Shown here: positions 57,704 to 64,000 of the stretch, one piece after another
Layout of the letters: every line of letters begins with the position of its first letter
Position numbering within the stretch: the first letter of the stretch is position 1
DNA from: Mesorhizobium metallidurans STM 2683
GTDB lineage: Bacteria; Pseudomonadota; Alphaproteobacteria; Rhizobiales; Rhizobiaceae
NCBI RefSeq assembly: GCF_000350085.1
Contig: NZ_CAUM01000149.1
Location: forward strand, 62,001 to 126,000
DNA: 64,000 bases
Reading direction: 5' to 3'
Position numbers and translations under genes: made by a program
The notes under the pieces: generated by a model
Told to the model about the DNA's origin: nothing
Databases searched by the model: none
Seen by the model: only the letters and a program-made list of their open reading frames with translations

Positions 57704-59791
57704 ATGAACTGGTCGCTCTCCTTCGAACCGCTCGTCTCCTGGCCGCTGCTCGTTGCCGTGCTGGCGCCGCTGTTGCTGCTGACGCTGGTTGGCTTGTGGT
57801 TTCGTCAGCGCGGTTCGGTCTTCCGTTTCGCCGCCCTGCTCGCACTGGGCGCCGCCCTCATCAACCCGGTATTCCTCGATGAAGAGCGCGAGGCGCTGAA
57901 AAGCGTCGTCGCCGTCATCGTCGACCGCAGCCAGAGCCAGGATATCGGCGAGCGCACCAAGCAGACCGACGAGGCGCTGGCCGGGCTTCAGCAGCGCCTC
58001 GGCCGCTTCAAGCAGTTCGACGTGCGCGTCGTCGAGGCGGGCAAGTCGGAAGCCGCCGACGAGCGCACCGAAACCAAACTGTTCGGCGCGCTTGAAGGCG
58101 CCTTCCGCGACGTGCCGCCTTCGCGCATCGGCGGCGCCATCATGATCACCGACGGCGAGGTGCACGACGCGCCTGCTGGCACCCCAGACTTCAACGCCCC
58201 GCTGCACGCGCTGATCACCGGCAATGATCGCGAGAAGGATCGCCGCATCCGCTTCGAGAACGCGCCGCGCTTCGGCCTTGTCGGCAAGCCGCTCGACATG
58301 ACCTATCGCGTCATCGCCACCGACAACCAGGCCGGCCCGGTCAATGTCCGCGTCTCGGTCAATGGCGAGCAGGTTGCGGTCGAGCAAGCCACGATCGGAC
58401 AGGCCATGCCGTTGCAGGTGACCATCCCCCGCGCCGGCCGCAACATCATCGAACTCGCCATCGATCCCGAGCCGGGCGAACTGACCGACACCAACAACCG
58501 CGCCATCGCGCTGGTCGACGGCATCCGCGAGAATTTGCGCGTGCTGCTCGTCTCCGGCGAGCCGCACGCCGGCGAGCGCACCTGGCGCAACCTCCTGAAA
58601 TCCGACGCCTCGGTCGATCTCGTTCACTTCACCATCCTGCGGCCGCCGGAAAAGCAGGACGGCACGCCGATCAACGAATTGTCGCTGATCGCCTTTCCGA
58701 CGCGCGAACTTTTCGTCGAGAAGATCAAGGATTTCGATCTGATCATCTTCGACCGCTACCAGCACCGCGACGTGCTGCCGATCCTCTACTACGATTACAT
58801 CGCCGAATATGTCGAAAAGGGCGGCGCGCTGCTGATCGCGGCGGGACCTGAATATGCCGGCGAAAGCTCCATTGCCCGCACGCCCTTGATGGCGGCGCTA
58901 CCGGCGATGCCGACCGGCGAGGTCGTCGACAAGGCCTTTTATCCGCGCCTCACCGACCTTGGCCAGCGCCATCCGGTGACGCGCGGGCTCGACGGCTCGG
59001 CAACCGACCCGCCGCGGTGGAGCCGCTGGTTCCGCACCATCGGCGTCGAGAACCCCGAGGGTCAGGTGGTGATGAAGGGCGCCGACAATCGCCCGCTGCT
59101 GCTGCTCGACCGCAAGGGCGAAGGCCGCGTCGGCATGCTGCTGTCCGACCAGGGCTGGCTTTGGGCGCGCGGCTTCGAAGGTGGCGGCCCGCATGTCCAA
59201 CTCTATCGGCGCATCGCCCACTGGCTGATGAAGGAGCCCGAACTCGAGGAGGAGCGGCTGACCGCCGAGGGCCGCGGCATGATGCTGGAAGTCCGCCGCC
59301 AGACGATGAGCGATGATCCCGGCCCGGCCCAGGTCATCACCCCCTCCGGCAAGGCGCTGATCGTCAAGCTCGAAAAATCCGAGCCCGGCGTTTTCCTCGG
59401 CAGCATCGAGACCAGCGAGATCGGCCTCTATCAGGTCGGCAACGGCAATTTGACCGCACTGGCCCATGTCGGCCCGGTCAACGCACCGGAATTCTCCGAC
59501 GTCATCTCCACCGAGAACCGGCTGAAAGCACCGGCGGAAGCCACCGGCGGCAGCGTGCGCCGGCTGGCTCCGTCATCGACGCTTGGCGGCCTCGCCAGCG
59601 GTGTGACGCTGCCCTCGATCGTCCCGGTCCGATCCTCGGGTGCGGCAGCCGGCAACGACTGGATTGGACTGCGCACCACCGACGACAGCGTGCTCAAGGC
59701 GGTGTCGCGCGTGCCGCTGTTCGGCGGCTTCCTAGGCCTCGGCCTGCTGCTGCTGGCGATGGGCTCTATGTGGTACCGCGAGGGAAGATAG
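57704..59791 (+). CDS. Large membrane protein with amidotransferase-like domain
   Basis: A 695-residue protein: two N-terminal helices (LLVAVLAPLLLLTLVGLWF; FAALLALGAALINPVF), a VWA-like segment beginning VVAVIVDRSQSQDI and GGAIMITDGEVHD, an Ig-like part, then a class I amidotransferase-like fold (VLLVSGEPHAGERTW; LIIFDRYQHRDVLPILYYDYIAEYVEKGGALLIAAG), and a final helix (GFLGLGLLLLAMGSMWY). It starts three bases after the DUF4159 gene. Last gene of the MoxR operon; exact role unknown. Confidence 0.85.
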   Translation: MNWSLSFEPLVSWPLLVAVLAPLLLLTLVGLWFRQRGSVFRFAALLALGAALINPVFLDEEREALKSVVAVIVDRSQSQDIGERTKQTDEALAGLQQRLGRFKQFDVRVVEAGKSEAADERTETKLFGALEGAFRDVPPSRIGGAIMITDGEVHDAPAGTPDFNAPLHALITGNDREKDRRIRFENAPRFGLVGKPLDMTYRVIATDNQAGPVNVRVSVNGEQVAVEQATIGQAMPLQVTIPRAGRNIIELAIDPEPGELTDTNNRAIALVDGIRENLRVLLVSGEPHAGERTWRNLLKSDASVDLVHFTILRPPEKQDGTPINELSLIAFPTRELFVEKIKDFDLIIFDRYQHRDVLPILYYDYIAEYVEKGGALLIAAGPEYAGESSIARTPLMAALPAMPTGEVVDKAFYPRLTDLGQRHPVTRGLDGSATDPPRWSRWFRTIGVENPEGQVVMKGADNRPLLLLDRKGEGRVGMLLSDQGWLWARGFEGGGPHVQLYRRIAHWLMKEPELEEERLTAEGRGMMLEVRRQTMSDDPGPAQVITPSGKALIVKLEKSEPGVFLGSIETSEIGLYQVGNGNLTALAHVGPVNAPEFSDVISTENRLKAPAEATGGSVRRLAPSSTLGGLASGVTLPSIVPVRSSGAAAGNDWIGLRTTDDSVLKAVSRVPLFGGFLGLGLLLLAMGSMWYREGR

Positions 59792-59797
59792 CACTCC

Positions 59798-60103
59798 TCA
59801 CTCCTCCGGCTCCGTCGTGAACATCAGCGGATAGCCCTTGGCCTTGCCGGCATCGGTTGCTCGCGCCGCCTTGGTCTCGGCGACATCCCTGGTGAAGACG
59901 GCGACGACGCAGACGCCGCGCTGGTGCGCGGTGATCATCACCCGCCGCGCCTGGTCTTCGCTCAGCTTGAACTCGCCCTTCAGCACCGTCACCACGAATT
60001 CGCGTGGCGTGAAATCGTCATTGACCAGAATGACCTTGTAGAGCTTCGGCCGTTCGGTCTTCGGCTGCGTCTTGGTGCGGGGTTTTGTCGTGATTTCAGG
60101 CAT
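59798..60103 (-). CDS. clpS: ATP-dependent Clp protease adaptor ClpS
   Basis: A 101-residue adaptor that delivers N-degron substrates to ClpAP. The core reads YKVILVNDDFTPREFVVTVLKGEFKLSEDQARRVMITAHQRGVCVVAVFTRDVAETK, with the N-end-binding residues in NDD and the H of TAHQRG. The lysine-rich N-terminus (PRTKTQPKTERP) and the RGVCVVAVF segment resemble the second ClpS (ClpS2) of Rhizobiales. It is convergent with the MoxR operon, with only six bases between stops. Confidence 0.93.
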   Translation of the reverse strand: MPEITTKPRTKTQPKTERPKLYKVILVNDDFTPREFVVTVLKGEFKLSEDQARRVMITAHQRGVCVVAVFTRDVAETKAARATDAGKAKGYPLMFTTEPEE

Positions 60104-60250
60104 CGGAACCGGCAGTTGCGTGCGAGAATGTCGCTGTCACTCTGGCACGGGCGAAAGCAATCGTCCATTTTGAACGGCGCGCTAACCGCCCTCCCGGCAG
60201 CAGCGGCCATTCACAAGTTCGTGGTCTATGTGGGAACTGTCGGCTGCGGT

Positions 60251-60610
60251 TCAACGGCCCTGACGGCCGACGGTCCGGCGAGCAGGAAATTGCCGCACAG
60301 TCGGCACGGGCGAGGCGCTTTTTCTGGATCCGGCCGCATCCATCCGCCGTTCCAGCCAGGCAACGACCGGCCATGCGACAAAGCAGATCAGCACCGAGCT
60401 GGCGAGCACGATGAGCAGCATGGTCTGCCAGGTGGTGATGTAGTCCCAATCGGTGGAAATCGCCGGCGCGAACAAGGCCGGCTCGATGCGCCCGCTGGCC
60501 GGATCTGGAACCGGGCTGGCGGTCAACTGGATCAGCACCTTGGCCAGTGCGGTGACCACCAGGCCGCCAATGACCATCGAGCGCAGAATGGACGAAGGCC
60601 GCTTGTTCAT
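60251..60610 (-). CDS. Hypothetical membrane protein (119 aa)
   Basis: Two hydrophobic helices (MVIGGLVVTALAKVLIQL at about 12-30; TMLLIVLASSVLICFVAWPVVAWL at about 63-86) separated by a short polar loop with PDPASGRIEPALFAPAIS, and a basic tail (RRMDAAGSRK...PARRTVGRQGR). No family recognised. Transcribed toward clpS on the same strand, 147 bases away. Start ATG at 60610. Confidence 0.55.
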   Translation of the reverse strand: MNKRPSSILRSMVIGGLVVTALAKVLIQLTASPVPDPASGRIEPALFAPAISTDWDYITTWQTMLLIVLASSVLICFVAWPVVAWLERRMDAAGSRKSASPVPTVRQFPARRTVGRQGR

Positions 60611-60732
60611 GCGGATGCCTTACCGGGCCGGCATTGCGATCGGATTAAGAATTAGTAATAGCTAATGAGCCAGCCCAGTTGGGGAGTTGTCGGGGTACGC
60701 ACTTTTGCCCCGGACTTGGCGCCATTAAAGAC

Positions 60733-60765
60733 GACCGCTCCAGGCAAATCGCAACTGGAGCGGTC
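60733..60765. terminator. Hairpin terminator
   Basis: GACCGCTCCAG (60733-60743), 11-base loop, CTGGAGCGGTC (60755-60765): a perfect 11-bp stem 34 bases after the stop of the lysine-rich secreted protein gene on the minus strand; no strong T run. Confidence 0.65.
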
Positions 60766-60798
60766 CTCTCATGGGACAAGAGATGTCGCCGGTCTGGA

Positions 60799-61026
60799 TC
60801 AGGCCTTCGGAGCCGCCTTCGGAGCAACCTTCTTGTGCTTCTTGACCTTCTTGACGGTCTTCTTGGCAGCAACCTTCTTGACGGCCTTGGCCGGCGCAGT
60901 GGCTGTCGTCGTGGTCGTCGCAGCCGCGGTCGTGGCAGCAGCGTTGGCGCTGGTCGTGCCGAGAACCGGCATCGAGAAGGCGAGCGCGATGGCGAGACCG
61001 AGGGCGGAGAGGAGGGACTTCTTCAT
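60799..61026 (-). CDS. Secreted lysine/alanine-rich protein (75 aa)
   Basis: Signal peptide MKKSLLSALGLAIALAFSMP ending near ANAA, a threonine/alanine linker (ATTAAATTTTTATAPA), then a histone-like lysine tail KAVKKVAAKKTVKKVKKHKK and APKAAPKA. The exported, strongly basic tail could bind acidic envelope polymers or DNA outside the cytoplasm; this is inference. AGGAAGTGAAGCC precedes the ATG. Histone-H1-like composition with an export signal is notable. Confidence 0.7.
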   Translation of the reverse strand: MKKSLLSALGLAIALAFSMPVLGTTSANAAATTAAATTTTTATAPAKAVKKVAAKKTVKKVKKHKKVAPKAAPKA

Positions 61027-61064
61027 GGCTTCACTTCCTTTTTCTTGCAGATCGAATTTGAGTG

Positions 61065-61379
61065 TCACTGAACGGGGTCGATCGGTGTCACTCCAAGCAG
61101 CTTCAAAGCGTTCGCGAGCATCCGGATCCCCTGTGCCTGTTTCCTGTTGGCGCAGTACCGGTTTCCCTTTCTTTGAAGTGCCTTCGCCGCGGTGACCTGC
61201 GTTGCCGTGGCATGGGTTTCGAGGGCTTGGTCGAATTGACGGCTCAGATCGCTGCAACGCTCGCTGCGGGTGATGGCCGCCTTTGTATCGGCCACCTTTG
61301 CATCCGATTGTTCGACCGCGGCCGTGACGAGCGAAATGCCGAGCAACGCACCCATCAGGCTGATCGAGAACCTCTGCAT
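61065..61379 (-). CDS. Hypothetical secreted protein (104 aa)
   Basis: Begins MQRFSISLMGALLGISLVTA, a signal peptide, then a helical, charged domain AVEQSDAKVADTKAAITRSERCSDLSRQFDQALETHATATQVTAAKALQRKGNRYC with two cysteines. It reads like a small periplasmic helical protein; no family recognised. ATG at 61379 is chosen over the long frame from 61517, which lacks a signal sequence. Located 38 bases upstream of the lysine-rich gene, probably one transcript. Confidence 0.6.
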   Translation of the reverse strand: MQRFSISLMGALLGISLVTAAVEQSDAKVADTKAAITRSERCSDLSRQFDQALETHATATQVTAAKALQRKGNRYCANRKQAQGIRMLANALKLLGVTPIDPVQ

Positions 61380-61457
61380 TGGTTTGTCCGTAATCCCGTA
61401 ACGCGTGTCGCAGCCGGTGACCTGACCGCCACGACACCACTTATGCCCTTGTTTTTT

Positions 61458-61475
61458 TTCGGAAGTTTTTCCGAA
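61458..61475. promoter_or_regulatory. Palindrome in the divergent promoter region of the second two-component system
   Basis: TTCGGAA (61458-61464), GTTT, TTCCGAA (61469-61475) is a perfect 7-bp inverted repeat next to a T8 run, between the divergent secreted-protein and response-regulator genes. It may be an operator for the response regulator. Confidence 0.35.
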
Positions 61476-61599
61476 CTGTAGAATTTTGTTTCTGGATTGT
61501 TTCTGACGAATCCGCACCTGGGCTCTTTATCGCCACTGGCCAACATCTGGCCTGAATTCTATCGTGTGGGTGATGGGCAAACGTCGGTTTCGGCCGCCA

Positions 61600-62334
61600 A
61601 TGATGACAAGGGTTCCAGTGAAATCCGACGCACACATACTGATCGTCGACGACGACAAGGGCATCCGCGACCTGCTTCAGGAGTTTTTCCAGAAACGGGG
61701 GCTGCACACATCCGTCGCCGCCGATGGCACCGAGATGGAAGCCGTCCTGCGCCGGGCGCAGGTCGACCTTATCGTTCTGGACGTCATGCTGCCCGGAAAG
61801 AGCGGTCTGGAACTCTGCCGCGAGCTTCGCACCAACTATGCGACGCCGATCATCATGCTGACGGCGGTCAACGAGACGACCGACCGCGTGGTGGGGCTGG
61901 AGATGGGCGCCGACGACTATGTGCCCAAGCCCTTCGATCCGCGTGAGCTGCTGGCGCGGATCCGCGCCGTGCTGAGGCGCAACGGCGCCGCCGAGCCGCG
62001 CCGCCCAACCTCCAAGCAGGTCTATCATTTCGCCGGCTGGACAATGGACTGTTCGCGCCGCCGGCTGATGGCGCCGGGCGACGTCAGGGTCGAGCTGACG
62101 ATGGCGGAGTTCAACCTCCTGCAGACTTTCGTCAGGAGCGCGCAGCGCGTGCTGAGCCGCGAGCAGCTCATCGAACTGTCGGGCGGCGACAGCGGCTACA
62201 GCTTCGACCGCAGCGTCGACATTCTGGTCAGCCGGCTGCGGCGCAAGATGGAGGACGATCCGAAAACGCCGAAGCTGATCCTGACCGTGCGCAGCGGCGG
62301 CTATCAGTTCCTGCCCGAAACGACATCCGAATGA
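61600..62334 (+). CDS. OmpR-family response regulator
   Basis: Receiver domain with HILIVDDDKGIRDLL, phospho-acceptor in IVLDVMLPGKSG (D61 in this numbering) and YVPKPFDPRELL; C-terminal winged helix ELTMAEFNLLQTFVRSAQRVLSREQLIEL...RSVDILVSRLRRKMEDDP. The start is uncertain: ATG 61600, ATG 61573 and GTG 61618 (with AAGGGTTCCA upstream) are all possible. It is coupled to its kinase by an ATGA overlap. Target genes unknown. Confidence 0.9.
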   Translation: MMTRVPVKSDAHILIVDDDKGIRDLLQEFFQKRGLHTSVAADGTEMEAVLRRAQVDLIVLDVMLPGKSGLELCRELRTNYATPIIMLTAVNETTDRVVGLEMGADDYVPKPFDPRELLARIRAVLRRNGAAEPRRPTSKQVYHFAGWTMDCSRRRLMAPGDVRVELTMAEFNLLQTFVRSAQRVLSREQLIELSGGDSGYSFDRSVDILVSRLRRKMEDDPKTPKLILTVRSGGYQFLPETTSE

Positions 62335-63740
62335 GACGCATCCTGCCGCAAACCCTGCCGGTCTGGGTTCTGCTCATCGTCATTGCCGGCCTGCTGATCA
62401 GCCAGGTCGCGACCCTTTATATCGTCTCGCGCGACCGCGCCGCCGCCAATGACGTGGTCAATCTCTACCGGCTCAACGATCGCGCCTTCTCGCTGGTGCA
62501 GTTGATGCATGACGCGGCGCCTGAGCAGCGCAAGGCCATCGCTTCCGGTCTGTTCAACGCGACCTACGCGCTCACCGTGTCGGACACGCCCGCCGTCACC
62601 TCATCGATAGCCGGCGATGACGAGCTGGCCGAACTCGAAGACATACTGGTCGGGCGGCTGTCGAAATTCGGCGTCACCGACGCACGGGTCCGGCGCGATC
62701 CCGCGACGCGCGAAGCCGACGATGCCGGAGGCCAGGTCGAGCGTCGCGATATCGGCCAGGTCGAGCGCGACCTCCTGGTGCTGGCGGCCGATTTCGCCCA
62801 GAGCGACAAGCTGACGGCCTCGCTGCGCTTTGCCGACGGCCAATGGCTGAACTTCACCGAGCCGAACACGCCGGTCGGCCCGATATTAAGCTTCGACAGC
62901 CTGCCGCTCTATGCCCTGATCGCCGGACTGGTGGTGGTCTCCTCGATCTGGTCGCTGCGCCGGCTGACCGCGCCCTACCGGATGATGGAAACCGCGGTGA
63001 AGCGTATCGGCAACGACCTCAAGAGCCCGCCGATCGCCGAGACCGGCAGCCGCGAGGTCCGTACCGCCGCCAGGGCGGTCAATGCCATGCAGGCGAGGCT
63101 GCGCGACTATGTCGAGGATCGCGAACATCTTGCCGCGGCGCTCGCGCATGATTTGCGCACGCCGCTGACAAGGATGCGGCTGCGTCTCGAATTGCTGAGG
63201 AAATCGACTGTTCGCGAGGCGCTGGCGCATGACCTTGCCGATGTCGAGGAGATTGCCAGCTCGGTCATCGACTTCGCCACCTTCGAGGTGACCGAGGAAA
63301 AGAGCGAGAGGATCGATTTCTGGTCGCTGGTGGAATCGATCGCCGACGGCTTCCAGGAGGTCTCGTTCGACAATGAGGATACGCGCTCGCGCGGCCTGAT
63401 CTGCATCGCGCGCCCGGTCGCGCTGCGGCGCTGCGTCACCAATCTCGTCCAGAACGCCGTCACCTACGGCAAGAAGGCGCATCTCAGCCTTCAGCAATCG
63501 GGCAAGATCATCACGCTGGCCATCCGCGACGAGGGGCCGGGCATACCGCAGGCCGAACTCGATGCGGTGTTCGGCTCGTTCGTGCGCCTGGAACAATCGC
63601 GCAACCGCCAGACCGGCGGCCTCGGTCTCGGCCTGACCATCGCCCGCAACATCGCCCGCGCCGCCGGCGGCGAGGTCAGCTTGTCCAACCACCCCGGCGG
63701 CGGCCTGCTAACCGAGCTGAGGTTGCCAGCCGCGGCGTAA
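62331..63740 (+). CDS. Sensor histidine kinase
   Basis: An inner-membrane kinase of 469 residues: helices at about 8-32 and 190-208 around a 150-residue periplasmic sensor, HAMP, H-box ALAHDLRTPLTRMRLRLELL (H273), N-box LRRCVTNLVQNAVTYGKKA, G1 RDEGPGIP, F-box region SFVRLEQSR, and G2 GGLGLGLTIARNIARAAGG. It forms a two-component system with the preceding gene. Stimulus unknown. Confidence 0.93.
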   Translation: MRRILPQTLPVWVLLIVIAGLLISQVATLYIVSRDRAAANDVVNLYRLNDRAFSLVQLMHDAAPEQRKAIASGLFNATYALTVSDTPAVTSSIAGDDELAELEDILVGRLSKFGVTDARVRRDPATREADDAGGQVERRDIGQVERDLLVLAADFAQSDKLTASLRFADGQWLNFTEPNTPVGPILSFDSLPLYALIAGLVVVSSIWSLRRLTAPYRMMETAVKRIGNDLKSPPIAETGSREVRTAARAVNAMQARLRDYVEDREHLAAALAHDLRTPLTRMRLRLELLRKSTVREALAHDLADVEEIASSVIDFATFEVTEEKSERIDFWSLVESIADGFQEVSFDNEDTRSRGLICIARPVALRRCVTNLVQNAVTYGKKAHLSLQQSGKIITLAIRDEGPGIPQAELDAVFGSFVRLEQSRNRQTGGLGLGLTIARNIARAAGGEVSLSNHPGGGLLTELRLPAAA

Positions 63741-63774
63741 GGCCAAGCCGGCGCTCCTTCTGGCAACGAAAGAA

Positions 63775-64000
63775 CTACCTTCGCAACACCGCGCTCAGCA
63801 CGTCCCGGATGCCGATGGCACCGACGAAGCGCGACTGGTCGTCGAAGAGCGCCACCGGCGCCGTCTGCGAGCGGTGCATGGCCAGCATCACCGTCTTCAG
63901 CGAGGTGCCGGGATTGGCCCAGAACACCTGAGCCAACTCCTCCGGCTGACCCTCGACATCGGCGCAGGATACCCACACCGCCGGCTTGCCGTCGCGTTCG
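63775..64000 (-). CDS. CBS-domain protein, C-terminal fragment (5' part beyond window)
   Basis: The minus-strand frame from the window edge reads RERDGKPAVWVSCADVEGQPEELAQVFWANPGTSLKTVMLAMHRSQTAPVALFDDQSRFVGAIGIRDVLSAVLRR. The last 50 residues are half a CBS pair ending GAIGIRDVLSAVL, as in the C-terminus of ProV/ChoV-type ATPases of glycine-betaine or choline ABC transporters. The identity of the N-terminal part cannot be seen. Convergent with the kinase gene, 34 bases apart. Confidence 0.65.
   Translation of the reverse strand, partial: ERDGKPAVWVSCADVEGQPEELAQVFWANPGTSLKTVMLAMHRSQTAPVALFDDQSRFVGAIGIRDVLSAVLRR

Noticed and set aside
56663..58765. A 700-codon open frame on the minus strand
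   Set aside because: It is antisense to the two large membrane-protein genes; those have clear domains and coupling, this frame has none.

Overview
The window looks like a chromosomal segment of an alphaproteobacterium of the order Hyphomicrobiales (Rhizobiales), most likely Mesorhizobium or a close relative. This is inferred from the high GC, separate petA, petB and petC genes, BA14K, DUF1127, DUF1344, DUF1059 and DUF1488 small proteins, a ClpS2-like adaptor, a PetP/PetR-type regulator pair and Rhizobiales-type palindromic repeats. No rRNA, tRNA, CRISPR array, prophage or transposase was seen. Most genes are housekeeping or small conserved proteins, with regulatory and accessory islands between them.

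Left part (0-14 kb). The 3' end of uvrB has a repeat element folded into its coding region. Then come a DMT transporter, an ABC-F ATPase behind a 21-codon leader peptide, a DUF1127 gene and a VOC-DUF1428 operon sharing one ECF-type promoter architecture, a TPR-sulfotransferase, several small unknown proteins around an AT-rich stretch, a CSS-EAL phosphodiesterase, a tandem Kazal lipoprotein, two cold-shock genes with a related leader hairpin, a BA14K protein and a glyoxalase-II-like hydrolase.

Middle (14-36 kb). ilvE lies divergent from a marR (petP-like)-response regulator (petR-like)-histidine kinase operon. It is followed by a glycosyltransferase, csaA-ybjN, ubiK, an lgt-midA-pgeF-M24 peptidase run with an 18-bp minisatellite, prs, araC facing an Fsr-like MFS exporter, a deletion scar joining two truncated genes, rplY-pth-ychF, corA and two MaoC dehydratases.

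Right part (36-64 kb). It holds apt, the cytochrome bc1 operon, a Phd-VapC toxin-antitoxin pair with an operator over its promoter, then three consecutive genes carrying single-base frameshifts (cupin, DUF6665-like, ABC exporter half) beside an intact ABC exporter half. After these come trmL, soxR with a SoxR box pointing away from it, hemF, a ModA-like protein without signal peptide, cca-nudix-DUF1285, a MoxR-DUF58-DUF4159-large membrane protein operon, clpS, small secreted proteins, a second two-component system and the end of a CBS-domain gene cut by the window edge.

The best leads for undescribed biology are the ABC-F leader peptide and attenuator, the paired ECF-type promoters, the shared csp leader hairpin, the outward-facing SoxR promoter, the head-to-head deletion scar, and the MoxR-DUF58-DUF4159 membrane operon. 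All function calls come from reading motifs and from memory of families; no database search was run.
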